Positions 46,439-58,149 of a DNA stretch of 64,000 nt are shown piece by piece (the stretch's first letter is position 1; every line of letters starts with the position of its first letter). The stretch is taken from assembly GCF_004353905.1 (NCBI RefSeq), contig NZ_SMOD01000006.1, positions 124,001 to 188,000 on the forward strand. Reading direction: 5' to 3'. Source of the DNA: Paraburkholderia guartelaensis (GTDB taxonomy: Bacteria; Pseudomonadota; Gammaproteobacteria; Burkholderiales; Burkholderiaceae). The notes under the pieces are model-generated. The model was not told the origin of the DNA and did not search any database. It saw only the letters and a list, made by a program, of their open reading frames with translations. Both the position numbers and the translations under genes were made by a program.

Positions 46439-48502
46439 TCAGCGGGACGAGCCGGTGTTGTTGCCGGAGCCGCCGGTGCCGCCCTGGGCATCGCGGCGGC
46501 GCACGACCGGTTTGGCGCGCGTGGCGCCCTTCGCGCCGGCCTTGGCCGGTTCGCGCCGGGCGGTGCCGGTGGTGGCCGCAACGGCGCGGCCCGTGTCGGT
46601 GCCAGCATCGGCGCCGGCGAGCGCGGGCGGGCCTTCATCCGGCTCCGGACGCCAGACTTGACCCACTGCAAGCGACTTGAGCTTCTTCTTGCCGCCGTAC
46701 CAGAGGTTCACGAGACCGCGCGAGAAGAACACGGCCGAGAACATCGACGTCAGAATGCCGATACAGTGCACGATCGCAAAGCCGCGCACCGGGCCCGAAC
46801 CGAACGCGAGCAGCGCGAGACCGGCGATGAGCGTGGTCACGTTCGAGTCGAGAATCGTCGCCCAGGCGTGTGCGTAGCCGTTCTGGATGGCCAGCTGCGG
46901 CGGCGCGCCATTGCGCAGTTCTTCGCGCACGCGCTCGTTGATCAGCACGTTCGCGTCGATCGCCATACCGAGCGCCAGCGCAATAGCCGCGATACCCGGC
47001 AGCGTGAGCGTGGCCTGCAGCATGGAGAGCACGGCCACGAGCAGCAGCAGGTTCACCGACAGGCCGATCATCGAGATCGCGCCGAACAGCATGTAGTACG
47101 CGATCATGAACACGGCGATGGCGGCGAAGCCGTAGATCACTGAGTCGAAGCCCTTGCGAATGTTGTCCGCGCCAAGGCTCGGGCCGACCGTGCGTTCCTC
47201 GATGATGTCCATCGGCGCGGCGAGCGAGCCTGCGCGCAGCAGCAGCGCAAGGTCGGCGGCGGCCTGCGGCGTGGGCTGGCCCGTGATCTGGAAGCGGTCG
47301 CCCAGTTCCGACTGGATGGTCGCCACCGTCAGCACTTCGCCCTTGCCCTTTTCGAACAGCACCATCGCCATCGGCTTGCCGATGTTGTCGCGCGAGACGG
47401 CGCGCACCGCGCGGCCGCCCGCCGAGTCGAGGCGGATGTTGACCGACGGACGTTGATGCTCGTCAAAGCCCGCCGAGGCGTCGATGATGCGGTCGCCGGT
47501 GAAGATCACCTGCTTGCGCAGCAGCACCGGCGCGGCGTTGCCTTGCGTGAAGAGCTCGTCGCCCGGCGGCACCGGCGCATTCACGTCCGGATGCAGGCCC
47601 ATCGGGTCGGCGAGGCGCGCTTCGAGCGTCGCCGTGCGGCCGATGATGTCCTTCGCCTTGGCGGTGTCCTGCACGCCCGGCAGCTCGACCACGATACGGT
47701 CGTCGCCTTGCTGCTGGATCACGGGCTCGGCCACGCCAAGCTCGTTCACGCGGTTGTGCAGCGTCTGGATGTTCTGCTTGAGCGCGGCTTGCTGAACCGC
47801 CGTCTTCACGGCCGGCGTGAACGTGCCGACGAGCTGTACGCCGCCTTCGGGGTTGTTCTGGGAGGCCCACTGCAGTTCGGTGATGCCGCCCGAGCCCGCG
47901 AGGACCTTGCGCGCCTGCTCGGCCGTATCGGCGTCGGCGAAATTGACGACCACCGACTGGTTCACGCGGTTCACGCCGCCGTCGCGGATGTTCTTGTCGC
48001 GCAGGAGCGTGCGCACGTCCGAAGCGTCGGAGTCGAGCTTCTTGTTGAGCGCGCCGTTCATGTCGACCTGGAGCAGGAAGTGCACGCCGCCACGCAGGTC
48101 GAGGCCGAGGTACATCGGCAGCGCGTGCAGCGACGTGAGCCAGCGCGGCGACGCGCTCTGCAGGTTCAGGGCGACGATGTACTGCGGGTCGTTCAGGTCG
48201 GCGTTCAGCGCCTTGTTCAGCGCGTCTTTCAGGCGCAGCTGCGTGTCCGTGTCGGCGACGCGCACGCGGATATTCGCGTTCATCGTCGAGTTGTCGAACG
48301 TCACGTCGGTCGCGCGGATATTGTTCGCGGCGACCGCGGCTTCGACCTGGGCGAGCGTGCCCGAGTCGAGCTTGACGGTGGCTTTACCGCTCGACACCTG
48401 GACCGCGGGCGCTTCGCCGAAGAAATTGGGCAATGTGTACACGAAGCCGATGACGAGCGCCACCAGCATCACGACATATTTCCAGAGGGGATAACGGTTC
48501 AT
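46439..48502 (-). CDS. secD: Protein translocase subunit SecD
   Basis: 687 aa. The N-terminal helix (YVVMLVALVIGFVYTLPNFF), large periplasmic P1 domain and five C-terminal helices match SecD, and the DLRGGVHFLLQVD motif is diagnostic. It is longer than E. coli SecD because of a hydrophilic tail of about 70 residues after the last helix (from RPEPDEGPP to the end), rich in Ala, Gly, Lys and Arg. The ATG at 48502 gives MNRYPLWK, the usual start. Confidence 0.95.
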   Translation of the reverse strand: MNRYPLWKYVVMLVALVIGFVYTLPNFFGEAPAVQVSSGKATVKLDSGTLAQVEAAVAANNIRATDVTFDNSTMNANIRVRVADTDTQLRLKDALNKALNADLNDPQYIVALNLQSASPRWLTSLHALPMYLGLDLRGGVHFLLQVDMNGALNKKLDSDASDVRTLLRDKNIRDGGVNRVNQSVVVNFADADTAEQARKVLAGSGGITELQWASQNNPEGGVQLVGTFTPAVKTAVQQAALKQNIQTLHNRVNELGVAEPVIQQQGDDRIVVELPGVQDTAKAKDIIGRTATLEARLADPMGLHPDVNAPVPPGDELFTQGNAAPVLLRKQVIFTGDRIIDASAGFDEHQRPSVNIRLDSAGGRAVRAVSRDNIGKPMAMVLFEKGKGEVLTVATIQSELGDRFQITGQPTPQAAADLALLLRAGSLAAPMDIIEERTVGPSLGADNIRKGFDSVIYGFAAIAVFMIAYYMLFGAISMIGLSVNLLLLVAVLSMLQATLTLPGIAAIALALGMAIDANVLINERVREELRNGAPPQLAIQNGYAHAWATILDSNVTTLIAGLALLAFGSGPVRGFAIVHCIGILTSMFSAVFFSRGLVNLWYGGKKKLKSLAVGQVWRPEPDEGPPALAGADAGTDTGRAVAATTGTARREPAKAGAKGATRAKPVVRRRDAQGGTGGSGNNTGSSR

Positions 48503-48623
48503 TGGTTGACCCAACGGGGGAGGGGAATGGCCTTAAGCGCTGCGTGCGCGTCCGGCGTTGCCTTCGGGGCGTACCTGCATTGACGTTTGCTGGTCAGTGG
48601 CTGCGAGGGCGGGCCGGATGCGC

Positions 48624-48652
48624 GAGGCCGTTCTTTTGATGGCAACGGCCTC
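48624..48652 (-). promoter_or_regulatory. Hairpin between yajC and secD
   Basis: Nine bases at 48624-48632 pair perfectly with 48644-48652 around an 11-base loop, 18 bases after the yajC stop. No T-run follows, so it is likely an RNA stability or processing element within the operon. Confidence 0.5.
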
Positions 48653-48669
48653 GGGGAAACCGTGAAGCT

Positions 48670-48999
48670 TTACAGCGACTTGATCGTGCCCTTCGGCAGG
48701 ATGGTCGAGACCGACGACTTCTGCACGGTGATTTCCGTGCCGTCCGCGATTTCGACGCCGACGTAGGCTTCGCTGACCTTGGTCACCTTGCCGACGATGC
48801 CGCCGCTCGTGATCACTTCGTCGCCCTTGGCCATGGCCGCGAGCATGTTGCGATGTTCCTTCTGACGCTTCATCTGCGGACGGATCATGATGAAGTACAG
48901 CACAGCGAACATCAGAATGAGCGGCAGGAAGCTCATGAGGCTCGATTCGGCACCACCTGCTGCACTGCCTTGCGCGAAGGCATTGGAAATGAACGACAC
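48670..48999 (-). CDS. yajC: Sec translocase accessory protein YajC
   Basis: 109 aa. One membrane helix (MSFLPLILMFAVLYFIMIRP) is followed by a small cytoplasmic domain (GDEVITSGGIVGKVTKV). YajC joins SecDF in the holo-translocon. GTG at 48999 is used as the start because GGAGAG lies about 8 bases upstream; a frame nine residues longer would swallow it. It lies between tgt and secD in the conserved order queA-tgt-yajC-secD-secF. Confidence 0.93.
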   Translation of the reverse strand: MSFISNAFAQGSAAGGAESSLMSFLPLILMFAVLYFIMIRPQMKRQKEHRNMLAAMAKGDEVITSGGIVGKVTKVSEAYVGVEIADGTEITVQKSSVSTILPKGTIKSL

Positions 49000-49220
49000 G
49001 TTGGTCTCTCCGTTTTTTACGATCAAAAAGCGAGCCGGTTATTCTACCACCGGCATTCATCGCGACGATGACGCAAAATAGGCTTTGCGATCAAGTGCTT
49101 ATCCCGGATCCCGCCCCGGCGCGGCATGTGTGTGCGCGAAAACCGGGGCGGTGCGAGCGGACCGCATGCCTTGCCCGCGCCATCGTCACGAAAGGATATT
49201 GTAATGTTTGGCGTCCGGCG

Positions 49221-51592
<2,372 letters not shown>

Positions 51593-51828
51593 GCGGCCTG
51601 AAATAACGGAAATGCGCCGGAGGCCCGGCGCGCGGCGGCTTTGCGGAGCCGAACCGTCGAACGGTTGTGCCCCAAAAAGCGGCTGCAATGGCCGTTCGTG
51701 CGTGACGAAAGGCTATGATTGCGGGACGTGCGCGATAGCGATGCGTGCGACGCGCCCGATGGCAGAGGCCTTGCGCCGCACGCGGCGCGCCATGCCGGAA
51801 AGCCGATATTGTACTTGCGAAGCTGCCC

Positions 51829-54120
51829 ATGCCCCCATCCGTTAGCCGATTGATGTCCGAAGCCGATTCCGCGAGCGACGCGCCCGACGACGCGCGCACG
51901 CCCGAGGACGGCGCGCGCAAGCGGCAAACGGACGCGACGCAAGGGGCCGCAGCGCCCGCGCGCAAACGCGCCGCGAAAAAGTCCGCAGACAAGGCCGTGG
52001 AAGACGCCGTAGAAAAAGCCGCAGCCAAAGACAAGCCCAAGCTCACTAAAACCGCCGACCGCCTCGCCAAACTCGGCCTGCGTAGCGATATCGATCTCGT
52101 GCTGCATCTGCCGATGCGCTACGAGGACGAAACCACGCTCACGCCCATCGGCGAGCTGCTGCCGGGCGGCATCGCGCAAACCGAAGGCGTGGTGTTCGAC
52201 AACGAGATCGCCTACCGGCCGCGCCGCCAGCTCCTCGTGAAGCTGGAGGATCACAACGGCGACCAGCTTCATTTGCGCTTCCTGAACTTCTACGGCTCGC
52301 AGGTCACACAGATGGCGATCGGCAAGCGCCTGCGCGTGCGCGGCGACGTGCGTGGCGGCTTCTTCGGCATGGAGATGGTGCATCCGGCGGTGAAGGTCGT
52401 GGAGGGCGACGCGCCGCTGCCGCAGGCGCTCACGCCGGTGTATCCGTCCACGGCGGGCGTGAGCCAGGCGTATCTGCGCAAGGCGATCGACAACGCGCTT
52501 TCGCGTGCGCATCTGCCAGAACTGCTACCGGATGCGGTGGCGCACGAGTTCATGGAGCCGCTGAATCTGCCGCCCTTGATGGACGCAGTGAAGACGCTGC
52601 ACCACCCGCCCGTGAACGCCGACGAGCATGAGCTGATCGACGGCACGCATCCCGCGTGGACGCGCATCAAATTCGAGGAACTGCTCGCGCAGCAACTGTC
52701 GCTCAAGCGTGCGCACGAAGAGCGCCGCACGCGCGCCGCGCCGGCGATGGCGCGCCACATCGCGGGCCGCAAGAGCGATGAGACGCTGCTCGCGCGGCTG
52801 CGCGGCGCGCTGCCGTTCACGCTCACCGGCGCGCAGGAGCGCGTGGTGGCCGAAATCGCGCACGATCTCGAACAGCCGCACCCCATGCAGCGCCTGCTGC
52901 AAGGGGACGTGGGCAGCGGCAAGACCGTGGTCGCGGCGCTCGCGGCTGCGCAGGCCATCGACGCGGGCTACCAGGCCGCGCTCATGGCGCCCACCGAAAT
53001 CCTCGCGGAACAGCACGCGCGCAAGCTGCGCGGCTGGCTCGAGCCGCTCGGCGTGCAGGTGGCGTGGCTCGCGGGCAGCCTCAAGGCGAAGGAAAAGCGC
53101 GCGGCGCTCGAAGCCGCGGCGCTCGGCACGGCGCAGCTCGTGATCGGCACGCACGCGATCATTCAGGAGGCCGTGGAATTCGCGCGCCTTGGCCTCGTGA
53201 TCGTCGACGAGCAGCATCGCTTCGGCGTCGAGCAGCGGCTCGCGCTGCGCGCCAAGGCGCAGAATGCGAAGGCGCCTGGAGACACGCATCGCGAGTTTCA
53301 GCCGCATCAACTGATGATGTCGGCTACGCCGATCCCGCGCACGCTCGCCATGACGTACTACGCGGATCTCGACGTCTCCACCATCGACGAACTGCCGCCC
53401 GGCCGCACGCCGATCCTTACGAAGCTCATTTCCGACGCGCGCCGCGAGGAAGTGATCGCGCGCGTGCGCGCGGCGGCGCTCACGGGTCGTCAGGTGTACT
53501 GGGTATGTCCGCTGATCGAGGAAAGCGAGACGCTGCAGCTGCAAACGGCCGTCGAGACTTACGAAACGCTCGTGGCTGCGTTGCCGGAACTCACCGTGGG
53601 CCTCGTGCACGGGCGCCTCGCTTCCACGGACAAGGCCGCCGTCATGGATGCGTTCTCACGCAACGAGGTGCAACTGCTCGTGGCGACGACGGTCATCGAA
53701 GTGGGCGTGGACGTGCCCAACGCGTCGCTGATGGTGATCGAGCATGCCGAGCGCTTCGGCCTCGCGCAATTGCACCAGTTGCGCGGGCGCGTGGGGCGGG
53801 GCAGCGCCGCTTCGGTGTGCGTGCTGCTCTATACCGGGCCGTTGTCGCTCACGGGGCGCGCACGCCTGCAAACGATGCGCGAGACCACCGACGGCTTCGA
53901 GATCGCGCGCAAAGACCTCGAAATCCGCGGCCCCGGCGAATTCCTGGGCGCGCGTCAATCTGGCGCGGCGATGTTGCGCTTCGCGAACCTCGAGACCGAC
54001 GCGTGGCTCATCGAGCCGGCGCGCGGCGCAGCCGATCGTCTGCTGCACGAGTTTCCGCTCGTCGTCACGCAGCATTTGAACCGTTGGCTCGGCGCCCGCG
54101 AGCAGTACCTGAAAGCCTAA
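51829..54120 (+). CDS. recG: ATP-dependent DNA helicase RecG
   Basis: 763 aa. It remodels stalled replication forks. The wedge (OB) domain is around DQLHLRFLNFYG. Helicase motifs include GDVGSGKTVVA (Walker A), VIVDEQHRFGVEQR (motif II), MSATPIPRTLAMT and QLRGRVGRG (motif VI). About 70 N-terminal residues, rich in Ala and Lys, precede the recognisable part and are probably disordered; the start could instead be the ATG at 51853. It is divergent from queA and lies 160 bases upstream of oxyR. Confidence 0.94.
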   Translation: MPPSVSRLMSEADSASDAPDDARTPEDGARKRQTDATQGAAAPARKRAAKKSADKAVEDAVEKAAAKDKPKLTKTADRLAKLGLRSDIDLVLHLPMRYEDETTLTPIGELLPGGIAQTEGVVFDNEIAYRPRRQLLVKLEDHNGDQLHLRFLNFYGSQVTQMAIGKRLRVRGDVRGGFFGMEMVHPAVKVVEGDAPLPQALTPVYPSTAGVSQAYLRKAIDNALSRAHLPELLPDAVAHEFMEPLNLPPLMDAVKTLHHPPVNADEHELIDGTHPAWTRIKFEELLAQQLSLKRAHEERRTRAAPAMARHIAGRKSDETLLARLRGALPFTLTGAQERVVAEIAHDLEQPHPMQRLLQGDVGSGKTVVAALAAAQAIDAGYQAALMAPTEILAEQHARKLRGWLEPLGVQVAWLAGSLKAKEKRAALEAAALGTAQLVIGTHAIIQEAVEFARLGLVIVDEQHRFGVEQRLALRAKAQNAKAPGDTHREFQPHQLMMSATPIPRTLAMTYYADLDVSTIDELPPGRTPILTKLISDARREEVIARVRAAALTGRQVYWVCPLIEESETLQLQTAVETYETLVAALPELTVGLVHGRLASTDKAAVMDAFSRNEVQLLVATTVIEVGVDVPNASLMVIEHAERFGLAQLHQLRGRVGRGSAASVCVLLYTGPLSLTGRARLQTMRETTDGFEIARKDLEIRGPGEFLGARQSGAAMLRFANLETDAWLIEPARGAADRLLHEFPLVVTQHLNRWLGAREQYLKA

Positions 54121-54231
54121 ATAGTCCAACTGCGAGTCCATTGCGCGGAACCTGCGCGCGCCTACGCCGTCTGACCCTTTTGCGCTGATCACGCCCCGCA
54201 TAGGGGTGTTGATTATTGGCGAATCACCGCC

Positions 54232-54254
54232 ATAGGTGTATAACTACAAGCTAT
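54232..54254. promoter_or_regulatory. Candidate LysR/OxyR-type site upstream of oxyR
   Basis: ATAG at 54232-54235 and CTAT at 54251-54254 face each other across 15 bases, about 30 bases before the oxyR start. The tetrads are those of OxyR operators but the spacing is not the standard 7, so autoregulation is only suggested. Confidence 0.35.
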
Positions 54255-54282
54255 TGATTCACCTTTTTTGATTGGTCCCCGA

Positions 54283-55242
54283 ATGACGCTCACTGAACTG
54301 AAATATATTGTCGCGGTAGCTCGAGAGCGCCACTTCGGACGGGCAGCGGAAGCCTGCTTCGTGAGCCAGCCGACCCTTTCGGTCGCGATCAAGAAGCTCG
54401 AAGACGAACTGAACGTGCAGATCTTCGAGCGCGGCACGAGCGAGGTGAGCGTGACGCCCATCGGCGAGCAGATCGTCACGCAAGCGCAGCGCGTGCTCGA
54501 ACAGACGCTCGCGATCAAGGAAATCGCCAAGCAGGGCAAGGACCCGCTCGTGGGGCCGCTGCGCCTTGGCGTGATCTATACGATCGGGCCCTACCTGCTG
54601 CCCACGCTCGTCAAGCAGATGATCAAGCGCGTGCCGCAAATGCCGCTCATGCTGCAGGAGAACTACACGCTCAAGCTCATCGAGCTGCTCAAGCAGGGCG
54701 AGATCGACGTGGCGATCATGGCGCTGCCGTTCCCCGAAACCGGCCTCACGCTGCGGCCGCTCTATGACGAACCGTTCGTCGTGGCGCTGCCGTCGGGCCA
54801 TGCTTGGGAACAACGTCCGAAGATCGACCCGGACGACCTCAAGCAGGAAACCATGCTGCTGCTCGGCAGCGGTCATTGCTTCCGCGACCACGTGCTGGGC
54901 GTGTGCCCGGAACTGATGCGCTTCTCGCAGAACGCCGACGGCATCCAGAAAACGTTCGAAGGCTCGTCGCTGGAGACGATTCGTCATATGGTCGCGAGCG
55001 GCGTGGGCATTACCGTGCTGCCGCGCATGTCGGTGACCGAGGTGAAGCCGCACGCGGGCGGCGTGGATTCCGGGCTGCTTTCCTATGTGCCGTTCGACGA
55101 ACCCGTGCCGGACCGCCGCGTGGTCCTCGCATGGCGCAAGAGCTTCACGCGCATGCCGGCGATCGAGGCGATCGTCGACGCCATTCACGCCTGCGATCTG
55201 CCCGGTGTGAAGAAGATCGAGGCGCCTGCCGAAGCGGCCTGA
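54283..55242 (+). CDS. oxyR: Peroxide-responsive LysR regulator OxyR
   Basis: 319 aa. The LysR helix-turn-helix is at the N-terminus (AAEACFVSQPTLSVAIKKLE). The redox centre is LGSGHCFRDHVLGVCPE, with Cys199 and Cys208 at exactly the E. coli OxyR numbers; these form the peroxide-induced disulfide. It should activate the catalase and dps genes directly downstream. It starts at MTLTELKY, dropping a five-residue in-frame extension. Confidence 0.95.
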   Translation: MTLTELKYIVAVARERHFGRAAEACFVSQPTLSVAIKKLEDELNVQIFERGTSEVSVTPIGEQIVTQAQRVLEQTLAIKEIAKQGKDPLVGPLRLGVIYTIGPYLLPTLVKQMIKRVPQMPLMLQENYTLKLIELLKQGEIDVAIMALPFPETGLTLRPLYDEPFVVALPSGHAWEQRPKIDPDDLKQETMLLLGSGHCFRDHVLGVCPELMRFSQNADGIQKTFEGSSLETIRHMVASGVGITVLPRMSVTEVKPHAGGVDSGLLSYVPFDEPVPDRRVVLAWRKSFTRMPAIEAIVDAIHACDLPGVKKIEAPAEAA

Positions 55243-55357
55243 CGTACATCGCGCCGTGCGCTTTCGGGCTGCGCGGCGCGTTTGCCTCTCCGGCGCGGCA
55301 TTCGTCCGCGCCACCATTCCCCAGTCTTACGTTTCTTGCGACCCCAATAATCAACGT

Positions 55358-55410
55358 CTATTCGATAGATTGAATAAATCAAATTACAGATATCGATAGT
55401 CATTGATAAA
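55358..55410. promoter_or_regulatory. Candidate OxyR operator and promoter of the catalase gene
   Basis: An A+T-rich block with two ATAG tetrads (55365-55368 and 55396-55399), the first preceded by CTAT with three bases between, and TATCGATA around the second. The tetrads are about three helical turns apart. The position upstream of a catalase gene beside oxyR makes an OxyR site likely, but the standard 7-base spacing is not clean. Confidence 0.45.
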
Positions 55411-55453
55411 GTTTCCTCTAACCGATCCCAACCGGAAACCCCTGGAGGAAGCG

Positions 55454-55558
55454 ATGCAAACCACCACCCCGAACACTCCCAGCACGTCGGCACGCGCCCA
55501 TTCTGGCCTTCGCACCGTGTGGTTCTCGCTGCTCGTCGACCGAGCGCTGTCCGCCTGA
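55454..55558 (+). CDS. Small open reading frame (34 aa) upstream of katA
   Basis: ATG at 55454 with GGAGGA about 6 bases upstream, an excellent ribosome-binding site, and TGA at 55556. The product (MQTTTPNTPSTSARAH followed by SGLRTVWFSLLVDRALSA) has a Thr/Ser/Pro-rich N-half and a short hydrophobic C-half. It lies between the putative OxyR operator and katA, 72 bases before katA. I do not recognise it. It may be a leader peptide, a small protein or chance. Confidence 0.45.
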   Translation: MQTTTPNTPSTSARAHSGLRTVWFSLLVDRALSA

Positions 55559-55630
55559 CGGCCACGCGCCATCCCGAAGCAAATATCACCGAATTCCAGA
55601 ACACACACGCAAGCAAGGAAGGAATCCAGC

Positions 55631-57070
55631 ATGACCGACCGTACTCTCACCTCGGCAGCCGGCGCGCCCGTCGTCGATAACCAGAACTCGCTCACCGCCG
55701 GTCGGCGCGGCCCGGTGATGCTGCAGGACGTGTGGCTCCTCGAAAAGCTCGCGCACTTCGACCGCGAAGTGATTCCCGAACGCCGCGTGCACGCGAAGGG
55801 CTCGGGCGCGTTCGGCACGCTCAAGGTCACGCACGACATCTCGCGCTATACGAAGGCGAAAGTGTTCGGCGAGGTCGGCAAGGAAACGCCGCTCTTCATC
55901 CGCTTCTCGACCGTGGCGGGCGAGCGCGGTGCGGCCGACGCCGAGCGCGACGTGCGCGGCTTCTCGATCAAGTTCTACACGGAAGAGGGCAACTGGGACA
56001 TCGTCGGCAATAACACGCCGGTGTTCTTTATTCGCGATCCGCTCAAGTTCCCGGACTTCATCCACACGCAAAAACGTGATCCGCGCACCAACATGCGCAA
56101 CAACGTGGCGGCGTGGGACTTCTGGTCGCGTCATCCGGAGTCGCTGCATCAGGTGACGATCCTCATGAGCGATCGCGGCATTCCGAAGAACTATCGCCAG
56201 CAGCACGGTTTCGGCTCGCACACGTTCTCGTTCATCAACGCGAATAACGAGCGCTTCTACGTGAAGTTCCACTTCAAGTCGGCGCAGGGCGTGGAGAACT
56301 ACAGCGATGCCGAAGCCGCGCAAGTGATTGCTCAGGACCGCGAATCGGCGCAGCGCGATCTCTTCAACGAGATCGACAAGGGCAATTTCCCGAAGTGGCA
56401 TTTCCGCATTCAGGTGATGCCAGAGGCCGATGCCGCGAAGGTGCCGTACAACCCGTTCGACATCACGAAGATCTGGCCGCACAAGGACTATCCGCTGATC
56501 GACGTGGGCACGATCGAGCTGAACCGCAATCCGGAGAACTATTTCGCCGATGTCGAGCAGGCCGCTTTCACGCCGGCGAACGTGGTGCCGGGCATCGGTT
56601 TCTCGCCGGATCGCTTGTTGCAGGGGCGTCTGTTCTCGTATGGCGACACGCAGCGCTATCGCCTCGGTGTGAACCATCACCAGATTCCGGTGAACGCGCC
56701 GCGCTGCCCGTTCCACTCGTTCCATCGCGACGGCGCGATGCGCACTGACGGCAACCTGGGCGGCAACGTGAACTACGAACCGAGCCGTTTCGGCGACTTC
56801 GCGCAGCGTCCGCAGGCGGGTGAGCCGCCGCTCGCGGCCGGTGCGGTCGATCACTACGATCACCGCGAAGACGACGATTACTACAGCCAGCCGGGCGCGT
56901 TGTTCCGGCTGTTCGATGCGCGCCAGCGCGAGCGGCTTTTCGCGAACATCGCCCGGCATATCAACGGCGTGCCGGCGGAGATCGTGGAGCGCCAGATCGA
57001 GCACTTCCGCCGCGCCGATCCGGCGTATGCGCAAGGCGTGATCGACGCGATCGCGAAGCTGGCGAAGTAA
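55631..57070 (+). CDS. katA: Monofunctional catalase (small-subunit, clade 3 type)
   Basis: 479 aa. It breaks hydrogen peroxide into water and oxygen. The distal His54 ([11 protein letters not shown]), Asn127 (GNNTPVFF) and the haem-ligating Tyr337 ([12 protein letters not shown]) are all in place, and [10 protein letters not shown] is the signature around Arg91. The length fits small-subunit catalases. No signal peptide, so it is cytoplasmic. It follows oxyR on the same strand and precedes dps, consistent with peroxide induction. Confidence 0.95.
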   Translation: MTDRTLTSAAGAPVVDNQNSLTAGRRGPVMLQDVWLLEKLAHFDREVIPERRVHAKGSGAFGTLKVTHDISRYTKAKVFGEVGKETPLFIRFSTVAGERGAADAERDVRGFSIKFYTEEGNWDIVGNNTPVFFIRDPLKFPDFIHTQKRDPRTNMRNNVAAWDFWSRHPESLHQVTILMSDRGIPKNYRQQHGFGSHTFSFINANNERFYVKFHFKSAQGVENYSDAEAAQVIAQDRESAQRDLFNEIDKGNFPKWHFRIQVMPEADAAKVPYNPFDITKIWPHKDYPLIDVGTIELNRNPENYFADVEQAAFTPANVVPGIGFSPDRLLQGRLFSYGDTQRYRLGVNHHQIPVNAPRCPFHSFHRDGAMRTDGNLGGNVNYEPSRFGDFAQRPQAGEPPLAAGAVDHYDHREDDDYYSQPGALFRLFDARQRERLFANIARHINGVPAEIVERQIEHFRRADPAYAQGVIDAIAKLAK

Positions 57071-57158
57071 GGACGCGGGCGCGGTTTGTTGTCACAACCT
57101 TGAGACAGCGAGCCGCGCCCGAAGCAGGACTTCGAGGAAACACCACAGGAGCACGATC

Positions 57159-57335
57159 ATGACCCGAACGATGACGATGACCCTCAAGACCATGGGCCCA
57201 GGAAATGCGACCGCGATGGCGCGCACGCGCGCGCAAGGCACGGAGATCGTGCGCCGGGTGGTGGGCTTCGCGATCGTGGCGAGCGGTTTCGTGGCGATCG
57301 CCACGCAAGCCTTCGCACACCTGGCGGGGCACTGA
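57159..57335 (+). CDS. Small predicted membrane protein (58 aa) between katA and dps
   Basis: ATG at 57159 is preceded by CAGGAG about 7 bases upstream; TGA is at 57333. The product starts MTRTMTMTLKTMGPGNATA, has a basic stretch (ARTRAQGTEIVRR) and ends in one hydrophobic segment (VVGFAIVASGFVAIATQAF) and AHLAGH. This predicts a single-pass inner-membrane protein with its N-terminus in the cytoplasm. Codon use looks like the neighbours (G/C at third positions). I do not recognise the family. The location inside an oxidative-stress cluster suggests a related role. Confidence 0.6.
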   Translation: MTRTMTMTLKTMGPGNATAMARTRAQGTEIVRRVVGFAIVASGFVAIATQAFAHLAGH

Positions 57336-57502
57336 ACGAGCCGGGCACGTTGCTGCACAGTAGGGTCGGATGAGCGGGCTTTCTGATATTTCCAGGCTAC
57401 ACTGACGACCGATCGAGCGCTCGCGCGCCAGTTTTTCAAGGCGCAGGCGGCGCAACAGGATCGTCAAGCACGCGTAGTCTCACTGCTACACAAGGAGTCG
57501 TC

Positions 57503-57991
57503 ATGGCCAAAAAAGCAACCGTACAGCACGTGAATATCGGTATCAGCGACAAGGATCGCAAGAAGATCGCGGACGGTCTCTCGCGCCTGCTCGCGGACAC
57601 CTACACGCTGTATCTGAAGACGCACAACTTCCACTGGAACGTCACGGGGCCGATGTTCAACACGCTCCACCTGATGTTCGAAGGGCAGTACAACGAACTC
57701 GCACTGGCCGTGGACGCCATCGCCGAGCGTATTCGTGCGTTGGGCGTGCATGCGCCGGGCAGCTACAAGGAATTCGCGAAGCTCTCGTCGATTCCCGAAG
57801 CGGACGGCGTGCCGGCCGCGGAAGACATGATTCGCCAATTGGTGGAAGGCCAGGAAGCCGTGGTGCGCACCGCGCGCGCAATTTTCCCGTCGACGGAAGC
57901 GGCCAACGACGAACCGACCGCCGACCTGCTCACGCAACGCATGCAGACGCACGAAAAGACCGCGTGGATGCTGCGCTCGCTGCTGGCCTGA
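57503..57991 (+). CDS. dps: Dps-family DNA-binding ferritin-like protein
   Basis: 162 aa. It forms a 12-subunit shell that oxidises Fe(II) with peroxide and shields DNA during stress. The inter-subunit ferroxidase ligands lie in [14 protein letters not shown] and [12 protein letters not shown], the Dps hallmark. The lysine-containing N-terminus (MAKKATVQH) could bind DNA. GGAGTC precedes the start. It lies 167 bases after the small membrane protein gene and ends at a strong terminator. Confidence 0.94.
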   Translation: MAKKATVQHVNIGISDKDRKKIADGLSRLLADTYTLYLKTHNFHWNVTGPMFNTLHLMFEGQYNELALAVDAIAERIRALGVHAPGSYKEFAKLSSIPEADGVPAAEDMIRQLVEGQEAVVRTARAIFPSTEAANDEPTADLLTQRMQTHEKTAWMLRSLLA

Positions 57992-58040
57992 TGCCGATGC
58001 AGCGCCTGGGCGCTGCACCTGAAGCACGATTAGCACGATG

Positions 58041-58077
58041 AAAGGCCCGCCGGATGTCCGGCGGGCCTTTGTTTTTG
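58041..58077 (+). terminator. dps terminator
   Basis: Fourteen bases at 58041-58054 (AAAGGCCCGCCGGA) pair with 58057-58070, followed by GTTTTTG. Confidence 0.9.
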
Positions 58078-58149
58078 CGCGGGTGCGGCTCGCGGCGACG
58101 GCGTGCCGCCGTGGCCTACAATAGCGGCATCGCTTTTCCCGCCCCGATC

